The position numbers and the translations under genes were made by a program. The notes under the pieces were generated by a model, which saw only the letters and a program-made list of their open reading frames with translations, made no database searches and was not told where the DNA came from. A stretch of DNA of 64,000 nt, taken from a virus. Of this stretch, positions 17,703-27,051 are shown in pieces. The stretch covers positions 124,001 to 188,000 of IMG/VR virus record IMGVR_UViG_3300022935_000005; one strand, given 5' to 3'. How positions within the stretch are numbered: the first letter of the stretch is position 1; every line of letters begins with the position of its first letter.

Positions 17703-18642
17703 TGATCGTCCTGTTCTAGTGTTAGATGGACTGAATGTCTTCTACAGGCACTGGGCAGCGAATCCCACTATGGATACCAACGGTGAACATGTCGGTGGGA
17801 TAGTGGGGTTTCTGAAGGGCATACAACTGTTGTGCGAAAGGTATCAACCAAGTGATATAGTGGTCACTTGGGAGGGTGGGGGCTCTGTACGCCGGCGAGG
17901 GGTAAGCTCTACATACAAGTCTGGCCGTCGCCCTGCAAAGTTAAACCGCTTTTACGAAGATATACCCGACACTGTCGAGAATAGAAATTCACAAGTAGCA
18001 AGACTTGTTTCATTATTACGAAAAGCTGGAATCAAGCAAGTGTATGTATCTGACTGCGAAGGTGATGATATCGTTGCTTACATCGTAAACGCCGTCTTTA
18101 AAGATAAAGAGTGTATTGTCGTATCAACTGATAAAGATTTTTTTCAATTGATAAACGACAGGGTAAGAGTGTGGTCGCCCGGAAGCAAAAAAGAGTGGAG
18201 TATAGAGAGCGTTATCGATAACTTTGGCGTTCACCCAGAAAATTTTTGTCTCGCAAGATGCTTCATTGGTGACGCCTCTGACGGTCTAAAAGGTGCCCCT
18301 GGAGTTGGGTTTAAAAACCTCTCGAAGAGATTTCCGCAGTTTGGAAATTCTGACAGTCTTACTGTGGATGACATAGTTACTGAATGTGAAAAGCTTCGAG
18401 TACAAAAGAGTCTTAAGCTCTATGATAATATCATTGAACACGAAGAGAACATACGAAAGAACTGGAAGCTTATGTATCTCGGCTTAGGTAAGTTGTCTGC
18501 AAGCCAGGCACAGAAAATAGAGTCAGCTCTCCAGAACGATACCACCCGTGATAAACTTGGGTTCATCAGAGAACTGATGAAGATACAGATCACTAACGTT
18601 GATTATGACAAGCTTTTTATGACCTTGAAGGTATTAAAGTAG
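17695..18642 (+). CDS. 5'-3' exonuclease / flap nuclease (RNase H-like)
   Basis: Encodes 315 residues. A PIN-type domain starts VLVLDGLNVFYR with the first metal Asp. Further acidic residues are in SDCEGDDIVAYI and VSTDKDFFQLI, and a helix-hairpin-helix follows at GDASDGLKGAPGVGFK. This is the layout of T4 RNase H and the Pol I 5'-nuclease domain, which remove RNA primers and flaps. It sits between recombinase and helicase in one transcription unit. A second member of the family is encoded at 57932. Confidence 0.85.
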   Translation: MSNDRPVLVLDGLNVFYRHWAANPTMDTNGEHVGGIVGFLKGIQLLCERYQPSDIVVTWEGGGSVRRRGVSSTYKSGRRPAKLNRFYEDIPDTVENRNSQVARLVSLLRKAGIKQVYVSDCEGDDIVAYIVNAVFKDKECIVVSTDKDFFQLINDRVRVWSPGSKKEWSIESVIDNFGVHPENFCLARCFIGDASDGLKGAPGVGFKNLSKRFPQFGNSDSLTVDDIVTECEKLRVQKSLKLYDNIIEHEENIRKNWKLMYLGLGKLSASQAQKIESALQNDTTRDKLGFIRELMKIQITNVDYDKLFMTLKVLK

Positions 18643-18659
18643 ACTAACAGAGGATTTTT

Positions 18660-20069
18660 ATGCAGCCCGCAACAAGCAAGACAGCAATTTTAGATGATCT
18701 GCCCGCCGGCCAGTTCGCACACTATAACAAGCCTTTTCAAGAGAAGATCTTTCAAGGCTTGTTGACGGACTTAAACTGGGCCGCTCAGATGGTTGAAGTT
18801 ATGAGGCCTGATTTTTTCGAGCTGCGTTATCTAGAATATCTTTGTGATAAGTACTTCAACTACTTTAGAGAATATCGGTGCTTTCCAACTCAATCACTTT
18901 TGATTTCGATCATCAAAGATGCGCTTAGCGAAGACGGCGATATCATCCTAAGGGATCAGATTGTATCTTACTTGATTCGGATGCGCGAGAATCCTAACCC
19001 TGGTGATATTGCCTATGTTAAGGAAAAGTCGTTGGACTTCTGCAAGAGGCAGGCATTCAAGGAAGCCCTTGAGCAGTCGGTAGAATTGATTAGTACTGAC
19101 AACTTCGAGTCTGTAATCTCGTTGATGAAAAACGCTGTATCAATCGGCATGCCGAATACGGTTGGGCACGACTTCTTTGAAGATATTGAAGCTCGCTTTC
19201 AGAAGATTGACCGATGTGTATGTCCCACGGGTATTCCAGAACTAGATGCTAAGGACGTTCTAGCAGGTGGGTTGGGTCGAGGTGAGATTGGGGTCGTTAC
19301 CGCGAACACAGGTGTTGGTAAGTCTCACTTTCTTGTGCAGATGGGTGCTAATGCAATGAGAAACGGAAAGAATGTTCTGCATTACACATTCGAGCTGACT
19401 GAACAGGCTGTGGGTATTCGATACGATTCGAACCTCTGTAATATACCGTCTTCAGATGTTCACGATCACAAAAAGCAAGTCAAAGAGTTTTACGAAAAGA
19501 ATGAAGACTTAGGACGCTTGATGATTAAGGAGTATCCAACTGGTACCGCGTCAGTAACGACCATTAGAAACCACATTGAGAAACTTGCTTTACGAAACTT
19601 CAAACCTTCTCTGATACTTATCGATTATGCAGACATTATGAGATCAACACGCCAGTATGACTCTTTACGTCATGAGCTTAAGCTTATTTATGAAGAGCTC
19701 AGAAATCTTGCAATGGAACTAAGGGTACCAGTGTGGACAGCGAGCCAAGCGAATAGAGACTCGGCAAATTCTGACATCGTTGGTCTTGAGAATATGTCGG
19801 AAGCATATGGGAAGGCAATGGTTGCTGACTTAGTTGTTTCGCTTTCAAGAAAGGCAACTGAGAAAGCTACTGGGACCGGTCGTATCTTTATCGCTAAAAA
19901 CCGCGCTGGTAAGGACGGGATTCTTTTTCCTATACACATTGACACCGCGCGCTCTAGTATTAAAGTAATCGATAGTGAGTCGGCGACTCTCGCTGAAGCC
20001 CGCCAGGACGAACAACGCGAGACAAAAGACCTGATTAGAAAGAAGTGGAAAGAGATTAATAGAGTTTAA
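18660..20069 (+). CDS. Replicative DNA helicase, DnaB/T4 gp41 type
   Basis: Encodes 469 residues. The N-terminal 150 residues are helical (DnaB-N-like). The RecA-type motor starts near residue 190, with Walker A TANTGVGKS (214-222), Walker B LILIDYADI (about 320) and motif H3-like VPVWTASQANR. An arginine-finger-type region follows (FIAKNRAGKDG). It unwinds the fork for the polymerase. No separate primase gene is visible in the window. Confidence 0.9.
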   Translation: MQPATSKTAILDDLPAGQFAHYNKPFQEKIFQGLLTDLNWAAQMVEVMRPDFFELRYLEYLCDKYFNYFREYRCFPTQSLLISIIKDALSEDGDIILRDQIVSYLIRMRENPNPGDIAYVKEKSLDFCKRQAFKEALEQSVELISTDNFESVISLMKNAVSIGMPNTVGHDFFEDIEARFQKIDRCVCPTGIPELDAKDVLAGGLGRGEIGVVTANTGVGKSHFLVQMGANAMRNGKNVLHYTFELTEQAVGIRYDSNLCNIPSSDVHDHKKQVKEFYEKNEDLGRLMIKEYPTGTASVTTIRNHIEKLALRNFKPSLILIDYADIMRSTRQYDSLRHELKLIYEELRNLAMELRVPVWTASQANRDSANSDIVGLENMSEAYGKAMVADLVVSLSRKATEKATGTGRIFIAKNRAGKDGILFPIHIDTARSSIKVIDSESATLAEARQDEQRETKDLIRKKWKEINRV

Positions 20070-20073
20070 TAAG

Positions 20074-22596
20074 ATGGAGACAGAAGTGTCGAAAACATAT
20101 ACGTACCAAGAAGTATACGCTCGGTGTCTTGAGTATTTTTCAGGAGACGAGTTAGCAGCTAATGTCGTCGCGACTAAATACTTGCTTACCAATCAAGATG
20201 AAGAATTTCTGGAGTTGAGTCCGGATGATATGCACCGACGTATTGCTGGCGAACTAGCTAGGATTGAGCAAAAATATCCGAATCCCCTGACAGAGGGTGA
20301 AATATACTCTCTGTTAAAAGACTTTAGTCAGGTAGTTCCTCAAGGCTCTCCAATGTCTGGTATCGGAAATGACCAAAGAATCCAGTCACTATCCAACTGT
20401 TTTGTTATAGAGTCACCAGAGGACAGTTATGGTGGAATCTTGAAGACTGATCAGGAGTTAGTACAGATTGCGAAGCGTCGTGGGGGTGTCGGCTTTGACC
20501 TTAGCACAATTAGACCGAAGGGCCTTACCACAGCCAACGCAGCTAGGACTACAGACGGCATTGAAGTCTTCATGGATAGATTTAGCAATTCGTGTCGAGA
20601 AGTCGCTCAGGGAGGCCGTAGAGGGGCTCTGATGCTAACGATATCTGTTCACCATCCACAAATCCGTGACTTCATAAAGATAAAGCAAGATTTGACGAGG
20701 GTGACGGGTGCCAACATCTCTGTTCGTGTTACAGATGAATTTATGGAGGCCGTACGAAATAACGAAGAAGTCGAGCTTCGATGGCCCGTAGACTCTTCTA
20801 ACCCGAAGATCAGTGTTGTTGATGACGCCGCTGAAATCTGGCACGAGATTATTGAAGGCGCTCACGCTGCCGCAGAACCTGGTGTCCTCTTTTGGGACAC
20901 TGCAAAGTCCATGACACCTTCTGATGTATATACTAAAGAAGGCTTCGGTTCTGTGTCGACAAACCCATGCGGTGAAATTATTCTATCACCATACGATAGT
21001 TGCCGGTTGATGCTTGTGAACCTGACAGCGTTCGTGAAGAATCCATTCTCTTCTCGTGCTGAATTTGACTTTGACGAGTACTCTAGCGTTGTGATTAAAG
21101 CGCAGCGCTTGATGGACGACATGGTTGATCTTGAAGTTGAGCAAGTCGATAAGATTCTTGACAAGATCGATCGTGACCCAGAGTCTGATCATGTTAAGTA
21201 TCATGAGAGGTCCCTGTGGAATAATATTCGAACAGCTGCTCTGAAGGGTCGTAGGACAGGGCTTGGGATTACTGGTCTTGGTGACGCTCTTGCCATGATA
21301 GGTGTCACTTACGGCTCTGAAGAGTCTGTTGATGTCGTAGAAGACATTTATAAGACTCTTGCCTTGAACGCTTATAGAAGTTCGTGCACACTTGCGAAAG
21401 AACGTGGCGCCTTCGAAGTTTACGACTTTGAGAGAGAATCAAACCATAAGTTTATCCAGCGCCTCTATGAAGCAGACCCTGAATTAGAAAAATTGTCGAG
21501 AGCCTACGGACGTAGAAACATTGCGTTAACCACAACAGCTCCAGCCGGATCTGTCTCTGTGCTGACGCAAACAACATCTGGAATCGAGCCAGCTTTCATG
21601 CTTCATTACACTCGCCGCAAAAAGTTGACTGGTCAAGATGCCGATGCTCGAGTAGATTTCGTGGATGATTCCGGCGATAGGTGGCAGGAATATACCGTCT
21701 ATCACCATGGCTTCAGGCAGTGGATGGACACAATAGAGATTGGTGAAGGCGAAACAATGAGCAACGAAAAGCTTGTTGAGATGAGCCCTTATGCCGGCGC
21801 AACAGCCAATGAGATTGATTGGGTTGCTAAGGTCAAGATGCAAGCGGCCGCCCAGAAGTGGGTTTGTCATGCGATATCGAACACCACAAACCTCCCTAAC
21901 GATATTGACGTGGAGACAGTCAAGCAAGTGTATATGAAGGGGTGGGAGCTTGGATGTAAGGGAGTAACTGTCTACAGAGATGGTAGCCGTTCAGGGGTTC
22001 TTGTCGCTGCTGAAGAAAGTCATGATGACCCTCGAGAGTCTTCTGAGATACTTGTTAATACAGCGCCTCGCCGACCCGAAGATTTAGAGTGTGATATACA
22101 CCAAGCAAATATTAAGGGGGAAGCATGGACCATTCTGATAGGCCTTTTGAATGGCCAGCCATATGAGGTCATTGGGGGACTGTCGGAGTACGTAGAGATT
22201 CCCAGGAGACACACAACAGGTGTGATTAAGAAAAGAGTTAGGAAGTCTGTTCCCTCCAAGTATGATCTCGTTGTAGGATCAAATGGCGATGAATTTATAA
22301 TCAAGGATGTCGTGAAAGTGTTTGATAACCCAAACCACTCTGCGTTCACACGTACATTATCGCTAGCGCTTCGTCACGGTGTACCAGTTCAATATCTTGT
22401 CGAACAGTTACAGAAAGATAAAGATGCAGATCTGTTTAGCTTCTCTAAAGTAATTGCTAGATGTCTAAAGAAATACATCGCGGACGGTACCAGGGCGAGT
22501 AATGGAGTACTAAGCTCTTGCTGCGACAGTCCGAATGTAGTATACCAAGAAGGATGTGCCACATGTATTAACTGTGGTATGGCGAAGTGTGGATAA
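20074..22596 (+). CDS. nrdJ: Adenosylcobalamin-dependent class II ribonucleotide reductase
   Basis: Encodes 840 residues if started at ATG 20074. GTG 20086 is at least as likely because GGAGA lies 6 bases before it. Recognisable elements are the first redox Cys in SLSNCFVIES (about residue 107), the active-site NPCGEI (about 298), the radical-loop region TTTAPAGSVSVL, and a C-terminal cysteine cluster (CCDSP...GCATCINCG) as in NrdJ enzymes that accept electrons through a C-terminal tail. It reduces ribonucleotides to deoxyribonucleotides using coenzyme B12 and no oxygen, so the host must make or import cobalamin. Between residues 660 and 780 is the extra domain typical of large NrdJ proteins. 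Confidence 0.93.
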   Translation: METEVSKTYTYQEVYARCLEYFSGDELAANVVATKYLLTNQDEEFLELSPDDMHRRIAGELARIEQKYPNPLTEGEIYSLLKDFSQVVPQGSPMSGIGNDQRIQSLSNCFVIESPEDSYGGILKTDQELVQIAKRRGGVGFDLSTIRPKGLTTANAARTTDGIEVFMDRFSNSCREVAQGGRRGALMLTISVHHPQIRDFIKIKQDLTRVTGANISVRVTDEFMEAVRNNEEVELRWPVDSSNPKISVVDDAAEIWHEIIEGAHAAAEPGVLFWDTAKSMTPSDVYTKEGFGSVSTNPCGEIILSPYDSCRLMLVNLTAFVKNPFSSRAEFDFDEYSSVVIKAQRLMDDMVDLEVEQVDKILDKIDRDPESDHVKYHERSLWNNIRTAALKGRRTGLGITGLGDALAMIGVTYGSEESVDVVEDIYKTLALNAYRSSCTLAKERGAFEVYDFERESNHKFIQRLYEADPELEKLSRAYGRRNIALTTTAPAGSVSVLTQTTSGIEPAFMLHYTRRKKLTGQDADARVDFVDDSGDRWQEYTVYHHGFRQWMDTIEIGEGETMSNEKLVEMSPYAGATANEIDWVAKVKMQAAAQKWVCHAISNTTNLPNDIDVETVKQVYMKGWELGCKGVTVYRDGSRSGVLVAAEESHDDPRESSEILVNTAPRRPEDLECDIHQANIKGEAWTILIGLLNGQPYEVIGGLSEYVEIPRRHTTGVIKKRVRKSVPSKYDLVVGSNGDEFIIKDVVKVFDNPNHSAFTRTLSLALRHGVPVQYLVEQLQKDKDADLFSFSKVIARCLKKYIADGTRASNGVLSSCCDSPNVVYQEGCATCINCGMAKCG

Positions 22597-22608
22597 TAAG
22601 GAGTTATA

Positions 22609-23211
22609 ATGCACTGGACAACAGAAATTGATCCCAAAGTTAAAGAAATAGAACTAAGAAAGCAGCCTGTAATAATCAGGGTCAATAAATTTGATGAAGA
22701 TTCTGCAAAGAAGTTCGCTCAAGAGATGGCACAAGCCCATAACACAGGCCAGAAAGTAATTCCTATTGTCATTGATTCATACGGTGGCCAAGTCTACAGT
22801 TTAATGTCAATGATCAGTGCGATAAAGCATTCAGAAATTCCTGTTGCTACCATCGTAGAAGGTAAAGCGATGAGCTGTGGAGCTGTATTGTTTTCTTTTG
22901 GTGAAGAAGGCATGCGCTTTATGGATCCAAACGCAACAGTAATGATTCACGACGTCAGCTCCATGGATTTCGGCAAAGTTGAAGAACTAAAAGCGGGAGC
23001 GACAGAAGCCGATAGACTTAACACAACTATCTACACTATGATGGCTCGTAACTGCGGGAAAAAAGATGACTACTTCATGAAGATTGTAGACAAAAAGAAG
23101 CATGCTGATTGGTTCCTCGACGCTGAAGAAGCAAAGAAACATGGGATGGCAAATCAGCTGCGAGTTCCAAAGATTCATATCAAGGTATCTGTTGATATAG
23201 ATTTTGAGTAG
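22609..23211 (+). CDS. clpP: ClpP-like serine protease
   Basis: Encodes 200 residues with AGGAG before the ATG. The ClpP/crotonase fold is marked by IDSYGGQVYS (oxyanion region), the nucleophile in GKAMSCGAVLF, the His in VMIHDVSS and the Asp in FLDAEEAKKHGM, so the Ser-His-Asp triad appears complete. Length is that of ordinary ClpP. No prohead context (portal or capsid) is nearby, so a role in regulated proteolysis, perhaps with host ClpX/ClpA, is more likely than a maturation protease. That role is inferred. Confidence 0.8.
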   Translation: MHWTTEIDPKVKEIELRKQPVIIRVNKFDEDSAKKFAQEMAQAHNTGQKVIPIVIDSYGGQVYSLMSMISAIKHSEIPVATIVEGKAMSCGAVLFSFGEEGMRFMDPNATVMIHDVSSMDFGKVEELKAGATEADRLNTTIYTMMARNCGKKDDYFMKIVDKKKHADWFLDAEEAKKHGMANQLRVPKIHIKVSVDIDFE

Positions 23212-23219
23212 AGGGCAAC

Positions 23220-24140
23220 ATGGACAAAGTATTCTACAACAAAAGCTCCGCCGATTCATTGGGATGGGATCCCTCGTGGTTCGGAGCAGATGAACATGAT
23301 GATGATTTAGTAAAAGCAATTAAGAAGTGGCAAAAGTCTCACGGATTAACTGCTGATGGGTTATGCGGTCCTGCGACGTATAGAAGAATTTGGACAGAGA
23401 GAGAAGATGAGATATCAGACTTTTCTCCTTCCCAAAGCTCATGTCGATCAGGCGATAAGTTTATTGTTCATAACGGTAATTTCCTACCTATAGAGTGGGA
23501 CAAAGTTGTTCTGTGGGACGAACCTGATGGTCTAGGATGCAAAGACGGTACTTACACCAGCTATGCCGGGAAACCTGATAGACGACCGCACTATTTTGTT
23601 AACCACTGGGACGTCTGCTTGTCTACTGAGTCAATGGCAAACGTGATTGCGAAAAGAGGAATATCAATCCATTTTGGTATCGACAATGATGGCACGATTT
23701 ACCAGCTATTAGATACGCAGCATGCCGCTTGGCAGGCTGGCGGTAGGAAATGGAATCATGAGAGTATTGGCGTCGAGATTGCAAATGCCTTCTACCCGAA
23801 ATACCAGAGCTGGTATGAACGTAAGGGCTTCGGCTCCAGACCTATCAACCCTGCTGGTTCCGTAAAGTGTCACGGTAGAGGATTGGAAGAGCACCTTGGG
23901 TTCTATGACGTTCAAATTGACGCTTTAAAAGCTCTCTGGAAGGCGCTTCACAAAGGGTTAGATATACCCTTACAATGTCCGACTGATTCTTCAGGTGAGC
24001 TAATTACAACTGTTGATAAAGAGTGCGAAAGATCTAGGTTTTCCGGGTTCATAAACCACTACAATCTTACTAAGAGAAAGATCGATTGCGCTGGTCTAGA
24101 TTTAGCCGCTCTTTTAGATGAGTGTCGGAGAGAAGTATAA
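23220..24140 (+). CDS. N-acetylmuramoyl-L-alanine amidase endolysin
   Basis: Encodes 306 residues. Residues about 25-60 form a peptidoglycan-binding repeat (AIKKWQKSHGLTADGLCGP). From about residue 125 comes an Amidase_2/PGRP domain with SIHFGIDNDGTIYQLLD, HAAWQAGG and SIGVEIANAF, and the late zinc-ligand region HYNLTKRKIDCAG. It cleaves the bond between muramic acid and the stem peptide at lysis. There is no signal peptide, so release probably depends on a holin; holin- and spanin-like genes are 25 kb away at 48.8-51.1 kb. Confidence 0.85.
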   Translation: MDKVFYNKSSADSLGWDPSWFGADEHDDDLVKAIKKWQKSHGLTADGLCGPATYRRIWTEREDEISDFSPSQSSCRSGDKFIVHNGNFLPIEWDKVVLWDEPDGLGCKDGTYTSYAGKPDRRPHYFVNHWDVCLSTESMANVIAKRGISIHFGIDNDGTIYQLLDTQHAAWQAGGRKWNHESIGVEIANAFYPKYQSWYERKGFGSRPINPAGSVKCHGRGLEEHLGFYDVQIDALKALWKALHKGLDIPLQCPTDSSGELITTVDKECERSRFSGFINHYNLTKRKIDCAGLDLAALLDECRREV

Positions 24141-25138
24141 TGGTACATGTTGATTATGTTTGGGTTGACGGACTGGAATCACCCCTTGTGCGTTCAAAGA
24201 CAAAGATCGTAACTCCATCTGTAAGCCAGAAAGGTGAAATGGAGATCCAAATTGCTGAATGGACGTTTGACGGCTCCTCGACGAACCAGGCAGTCACAAG
24301 CAACTCTGAGCTTTTGCTTAAGCCACACAGAGTCTATCAGTTATCAGATCAACACTACATTGCTCTTTGCGAAGTCTGTGATCCAGCTTCTGGAGAACCA
24401 CACGACACAAATTACCGAGCCGTCTTAAGGGATAAGATAGCAGAGTCTGGTGACAAGGGACTGTGGGTAGGTTTTGAACAGGAGTTTTTTATCACCAAGA
24501 ACGACAAGAACGTTTTGTGGCCTAAGCATGGTCTGCCACCACAGGACACTAGGTACTACTGTTCCTCTGGTGGACCCATCAGACATAGAAAACTTGTGAG
24601 AGAACACGCTACGATCTGTAACAAGGCTGGAATTAGCGTCGTTGGCTATAATACTGAGGTTTCCCCCGGGCAGTGGGAATATCAAGTATTTGCAGAAGAT
24701 CCGCTAAAGGCTGCTGACGACCTGTGGGTTAGTAGATACATTCTGCAATTGTGTTGTGAGACATACGACATTGGTATAGATTGGCACCCGAAACCGCACG
24801 AGGGCTGGAACGGATCTGGATGTCATACGAATTTTTCGACTAACTCCATGAGAGAATCAGGTGGCGAAGAGTTGTTCAGAGCGATTATGGAAACTGCGTC
24901 AGCCAAACATTCTGAGCATATGCAGAACTACGGGAAGTTGAACAGGAGGAGAATGACAGGAGAGCATGAAACATCTTCTTACAGTGAATTTTCGTGGGGC
25001 GTCGGTTCCAGAAATACAAGTGTCAGAGTCCCTGTGGCGACAGCCGAGGAGTGGAAGGGTTACGTAGAAGACCGCCGCCCCGCTTCAAATTGTGACCCTT
25101 ATAGAGTCGTAAGGTGTGTGCTCGAATATGTAAAGTAG
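24140..25138 (+). CDS. glnA: Type II glutamine synthetase
   Basis: Encodes 332 residues from ATG 24140, which shares one base with the amidase stop (TAATG) and has GGAG upstream. The sequence is of the eukaryote-like GSII class: VDYVWVDG start, WTFDGSSTNQA, GFEQEFF, EVSPGQWEYQ, NGSGCHTNFST and EDRRPASNCDPYRV. The substrate and metal residues of the family are in place, so it should be active in making glutamine from glutamate, ammonia and ATP. It probably supports nucleotide synthesis during infection or shifts host nitrogen state. GSII is rare in phages as far as I know. Confidence 0.9.
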   Translation: MVHVDYVWVDGLESPLVRSKTKIVTPSVSQKGEMEIQIAEWTFDGSSTNQAVTSNSELLLKPHRVYQLSDQHYIALCEVCDPASGEPHDTNYRAVLRDKIAESGDKGLWVGFEQEFFITKNDKNVLWPKHGLPPQDTRYYCSSGGPIRHRKLVREHATICNKAGISVVGYNTEVSPGQWEYQVFAEDPLKAADDLWVSRYILQLCCETYDIGIDWHPKPHEGWNGSGCHTNFSTNSMRESGGEELFRAIMETASAKHSEHMQNYGKLNRRRMTGEHETSSYSEFSWGVGSRNTSVRVPVATAEEWKGYVEDRRPASNCDPYRVVRCVLEYVK

Positions 25139-25140
25139 TT

Positions 25141-25578
25141 ATGGAGAATTTAGAACTTATAGCTACTCATATGTGCAAAGAATCTTGTGTCGGATATCAT
25201 GGTAACCTATTTGGTGGAACCATGCTGGCATGGTTGGATGAAGCCGGTGTCGCCTTCGCTTCACAAGTCTGCGGTTCGCCAAGAATGGTGACAAAGTCAA
25301 TATCAGAAGTCATCTTCGTGCGGCCTGTTCGTCCTGGGCAAATCATAAAGATATACGGTGATGTCGTGAATATTGGCAACACGTCTATTAAGATTAGATT
25401 GTTTGCAAGGCGACACAGCGTAGTGAACGGCTCACAAAAGCCTGTCTGCGATGTTGAGATGACGTTTGTCAGAATTGATGGCGACGGTGAGCCTGTACCA
25501 ATCTTGAATATAAAAGAAAAGTACGCTGATAAAAAGCAGAAGATAGAATCTGAAGTAAGAAAAGATATGGAGTATTGA
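25141..25578 (+). CDS. Hotdog-fold acyl-CoA thioesterase (YciA-like)
   Basis: Encodes 145 residues, starting 2 bases after the glutamine synthetase stop. The pattern HGNLFGGTMLAWLDEAG (with the catalytic-type Asp) followed by TKSISEVIFVRPVRPGQII is that of YciA/BACH-type thioesterases, which hydrolyse acyl-CoA. The C-terminus is a short charged helix. A link to membrane lipid remodelling before lysis is possible but nothing local proves it. Its stop overlaps the ThyX start (TGATG). Confidence 0.75.
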   Translation: MENLELIATHMCKESCVGYHGNLFGGTMLAWLDEAGVAFASQVCGSPRMVTKSISEVIFVRPVRPGQIIKIYGDVVNIGNTSIKIRLFARRHSVVNGSQKPVCDVEMTFVRIDGDGEPVPILNIKEKYADKKQKIESEVRKDMEY

Positions 25579-26327
25579 TGTTAGATAGAGTTGAATTGTA
25601 TGGCGATGGTATTGGAACAGTAGAGTACGTCGAGCACATGGGCAATGATTTGACAATCGTCAATAGCGCCAGAGTTTCATTTGGAAAGCACAAGGAAGAG
25701 TTAGATGAGAAAGACGAGAAGCTTATTAAGTACCTTGTTAACCACGGCCACACGAGTACGTTCGAGCATAATGTTGTCACTTTTCGCTTTGTGGTTCCTC
25801 TCTTTATTAGGAGCCAGCATCACCGTCATAGGACTTGGAGTTATAACGAGATTAGCAGACGGTATACTGACGTTGATCTAAGGTTTTATGAACCGGATAG
25901 TTTTAGGACCCAGCACAAGAGTAATAGACAGGCAAGCAACGTCCAAGAAGAGGTGGATCCTGTAATAATACCTGACTTAAGTGACGCTGGCTATGGGACG
26001 AGAGCATCACAAGTAGTGAGAGAGCACCATGTCCAGAGCTTGAACCTTTATAACAGTTTACTGTCAGCGGGAGTTTGTAGAGAGCAGGCACGAGGGGTGC
26101 TTCCTCAAAACCTCTACACAGAGTATTACGGGACATGTTCATTACATAACGCTCTTCATTTTTGTCGTCTCCGATTGCACGAGGGCGCCCAGTGGGAAAT
26201 TCAAAGAGTGGCTGAGGCCATGGTACAAATAATGTCGACATTGTATCCTGTCGCTGTGTCTGCGTGGATTGACAACTTGGATGATAAAGACCTCCGAAAA
26301 AAAATGAAAAAAAATATTAGCCTGTAA
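25578..26327 (+). CDS. thyX: Flavin-dependent thymidylate synthase
   Basis: Encodes 249 residues. The ThyX motif RHRxxSxNExSxRY is present as RHRTWSYNEISRRY (about residue 87). HTSTFEHNVVTFR precedes it and the C-terminal region ending QWEIQRVAEAM also fits. It makes dTMP from dUMP with FAD and methylene-folate. Because the ThyA-fold protein at 37991 looks specific for dCMP, ThyX is probably the only dTMP synthase encoded in this window. Confidence 0.93.
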   Translation: MLDRVELYGDGIGTVEYVEHMGNDLTIVNSARVSFGKHKEELDEKDEKLIKYLVNHGHTSTFEHNVVTFRFVVPLFIRSQHHRHRTWSYNEISRRYTDVDLRFYEPDSFRTQHKSNRQASNVQEEVDPVIIPDLSDAGYGTRASQVVREHHVQSLNLYNSLLSAGVCREQARGVLPQNLYTEYYGTCSLHNALHFCRLRLHEGAQWEIQRVAEAMVQIMSTLYPVAVSAWIDNLDDKDLRKKMKKNISL

Positions 26328-26376
26328 ATACACAATACTTGCTACTGGCTCTCTTGAGAATTACCTCCATAAACGA

Positions 26377-26411
26377 AACCTGCACGATGTAAAAGTCATG
26401 CAGGTTTTTTT
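26377..26411 (+). terminator. Rho-independent terminator after thyX
   Basis: AACCTGCA (26377-26384) pairs with TGCAGGTT (26399-26406) and runs into seven T residues. Confidence 0.85.
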
Positions 26412-26425
26412 GTTATATTTAAAAG
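26412..26425 (+). promoter_or_regulatory. Candidate late promoter (TATATTTAA type)
   Basis: GTTATATTTAAAAG directly follows the terminator and stands about 30 bases before the first gene of the fibre/LamG block. Confidence 0.35.
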
Positions 26426-26452
26426 TAGGTCGTTAGTTCCGGAGGTTTCACA

Positions 26453-26671
26453 GTGTCAGGTAATCTTGAAAAACTTAGGTCCTTGAGGCAGGAGATTTGT
26501 GCGAAAGAGCAAGAGAGAAAACACTTACTTGAGTGTAGGGTTGTTTTGATCGCAGAGCTCTCCAGTATTCATGAGCAAATGTTGCAAGATAAGTCCGTGT
26601 CTGTGCACTATCTAGATAAAATCACTGAACTACTCACGTTGGTTAGTAACCCAATCGTGAAGGAGGGATAA
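26453..26671 (+). CDS. Small coiled-coil protein
   Basis: A GTG start with GGAGG 9 bases upstream gives 72 residues, helical throughout with heptad Leu spacing and one central hydrophobic stretch (VVLIAELSSI) too short and charged to be a clear membrane segment. First gene of the block after the terminator. Family unknown. Confidence 0.55.
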   Translation: MSGNLEKLRSLRQEICAKEQERKHLLECRVVLIAELSSIHEQMLQDKSVSVHYLDKITELLTLVSNPIVKEG

Positions 26672-26672
26672 G

Positions 26673-26993
26673 ATGTCGTCAGATAATGGGTGGGCAGAAT
26701 ACTCTAGGTTAGTATTGAAAGAGCTTGAGACTTTAGCGACTGGTATCGAAGCGTTAAGAACTGAACTCCAAGACGTGAAACAAGAGTTAGCTAAGTTTCA
26801 GTCTCGAGAGGATAAAGTAGATGAACTTCGCGCTTGGAAAGAGAAGATAGATGAGGTTGCGTCCCCGACGCAATTAAAAGAATTAACTAAGGAAGTCGAA
26901 GACCTCAAACTATTCAAGACTAAAGCGGTGACCGTGTTTGCTGTTGTGCAATTCGGCATGGCGCTTTGGGCTTGGGCTTCAAAGTTTATGTAG
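26673..26993 (+). CDS. Coiled coil with C-terminal membrane anchor
   Basis: Encodes 106 residues. Residues 10-80 are a long coiled coil and the last 22 (AVTVFAVVQFGMALWAWAS) form one membrane segment with three residues after it. This outline resembles XhlA-type lysis helpers and some holin-associated proteins. It might instead be a small structural anchor. GGAGG precedes the ATG. Confidence 0.55.
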   Translation: MSSDNGWAEYSRLVLKELETLATGIEALRTELQDVKQELAKFQSREDKVDELRAWKEKIDEVASPTQLKELTKEVEDLKLFKTKAVTVFAVVQFGMALWAWASKFM

Positions 26994-27051
26994 ATTGAGT
27001 GAGCTTACGTTTACTGGATCTGAAACAATTTAGCAAAATAGAGAGTGAAAA

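Noticed and set aside
26673-26993. Holin assignment for the coiled-coil plus membrane-segment protein
   Set aside because: Only one membrane segment at the extreme C-terminus and no lysis neighbours; left as an anchor or XhlA-like protein.
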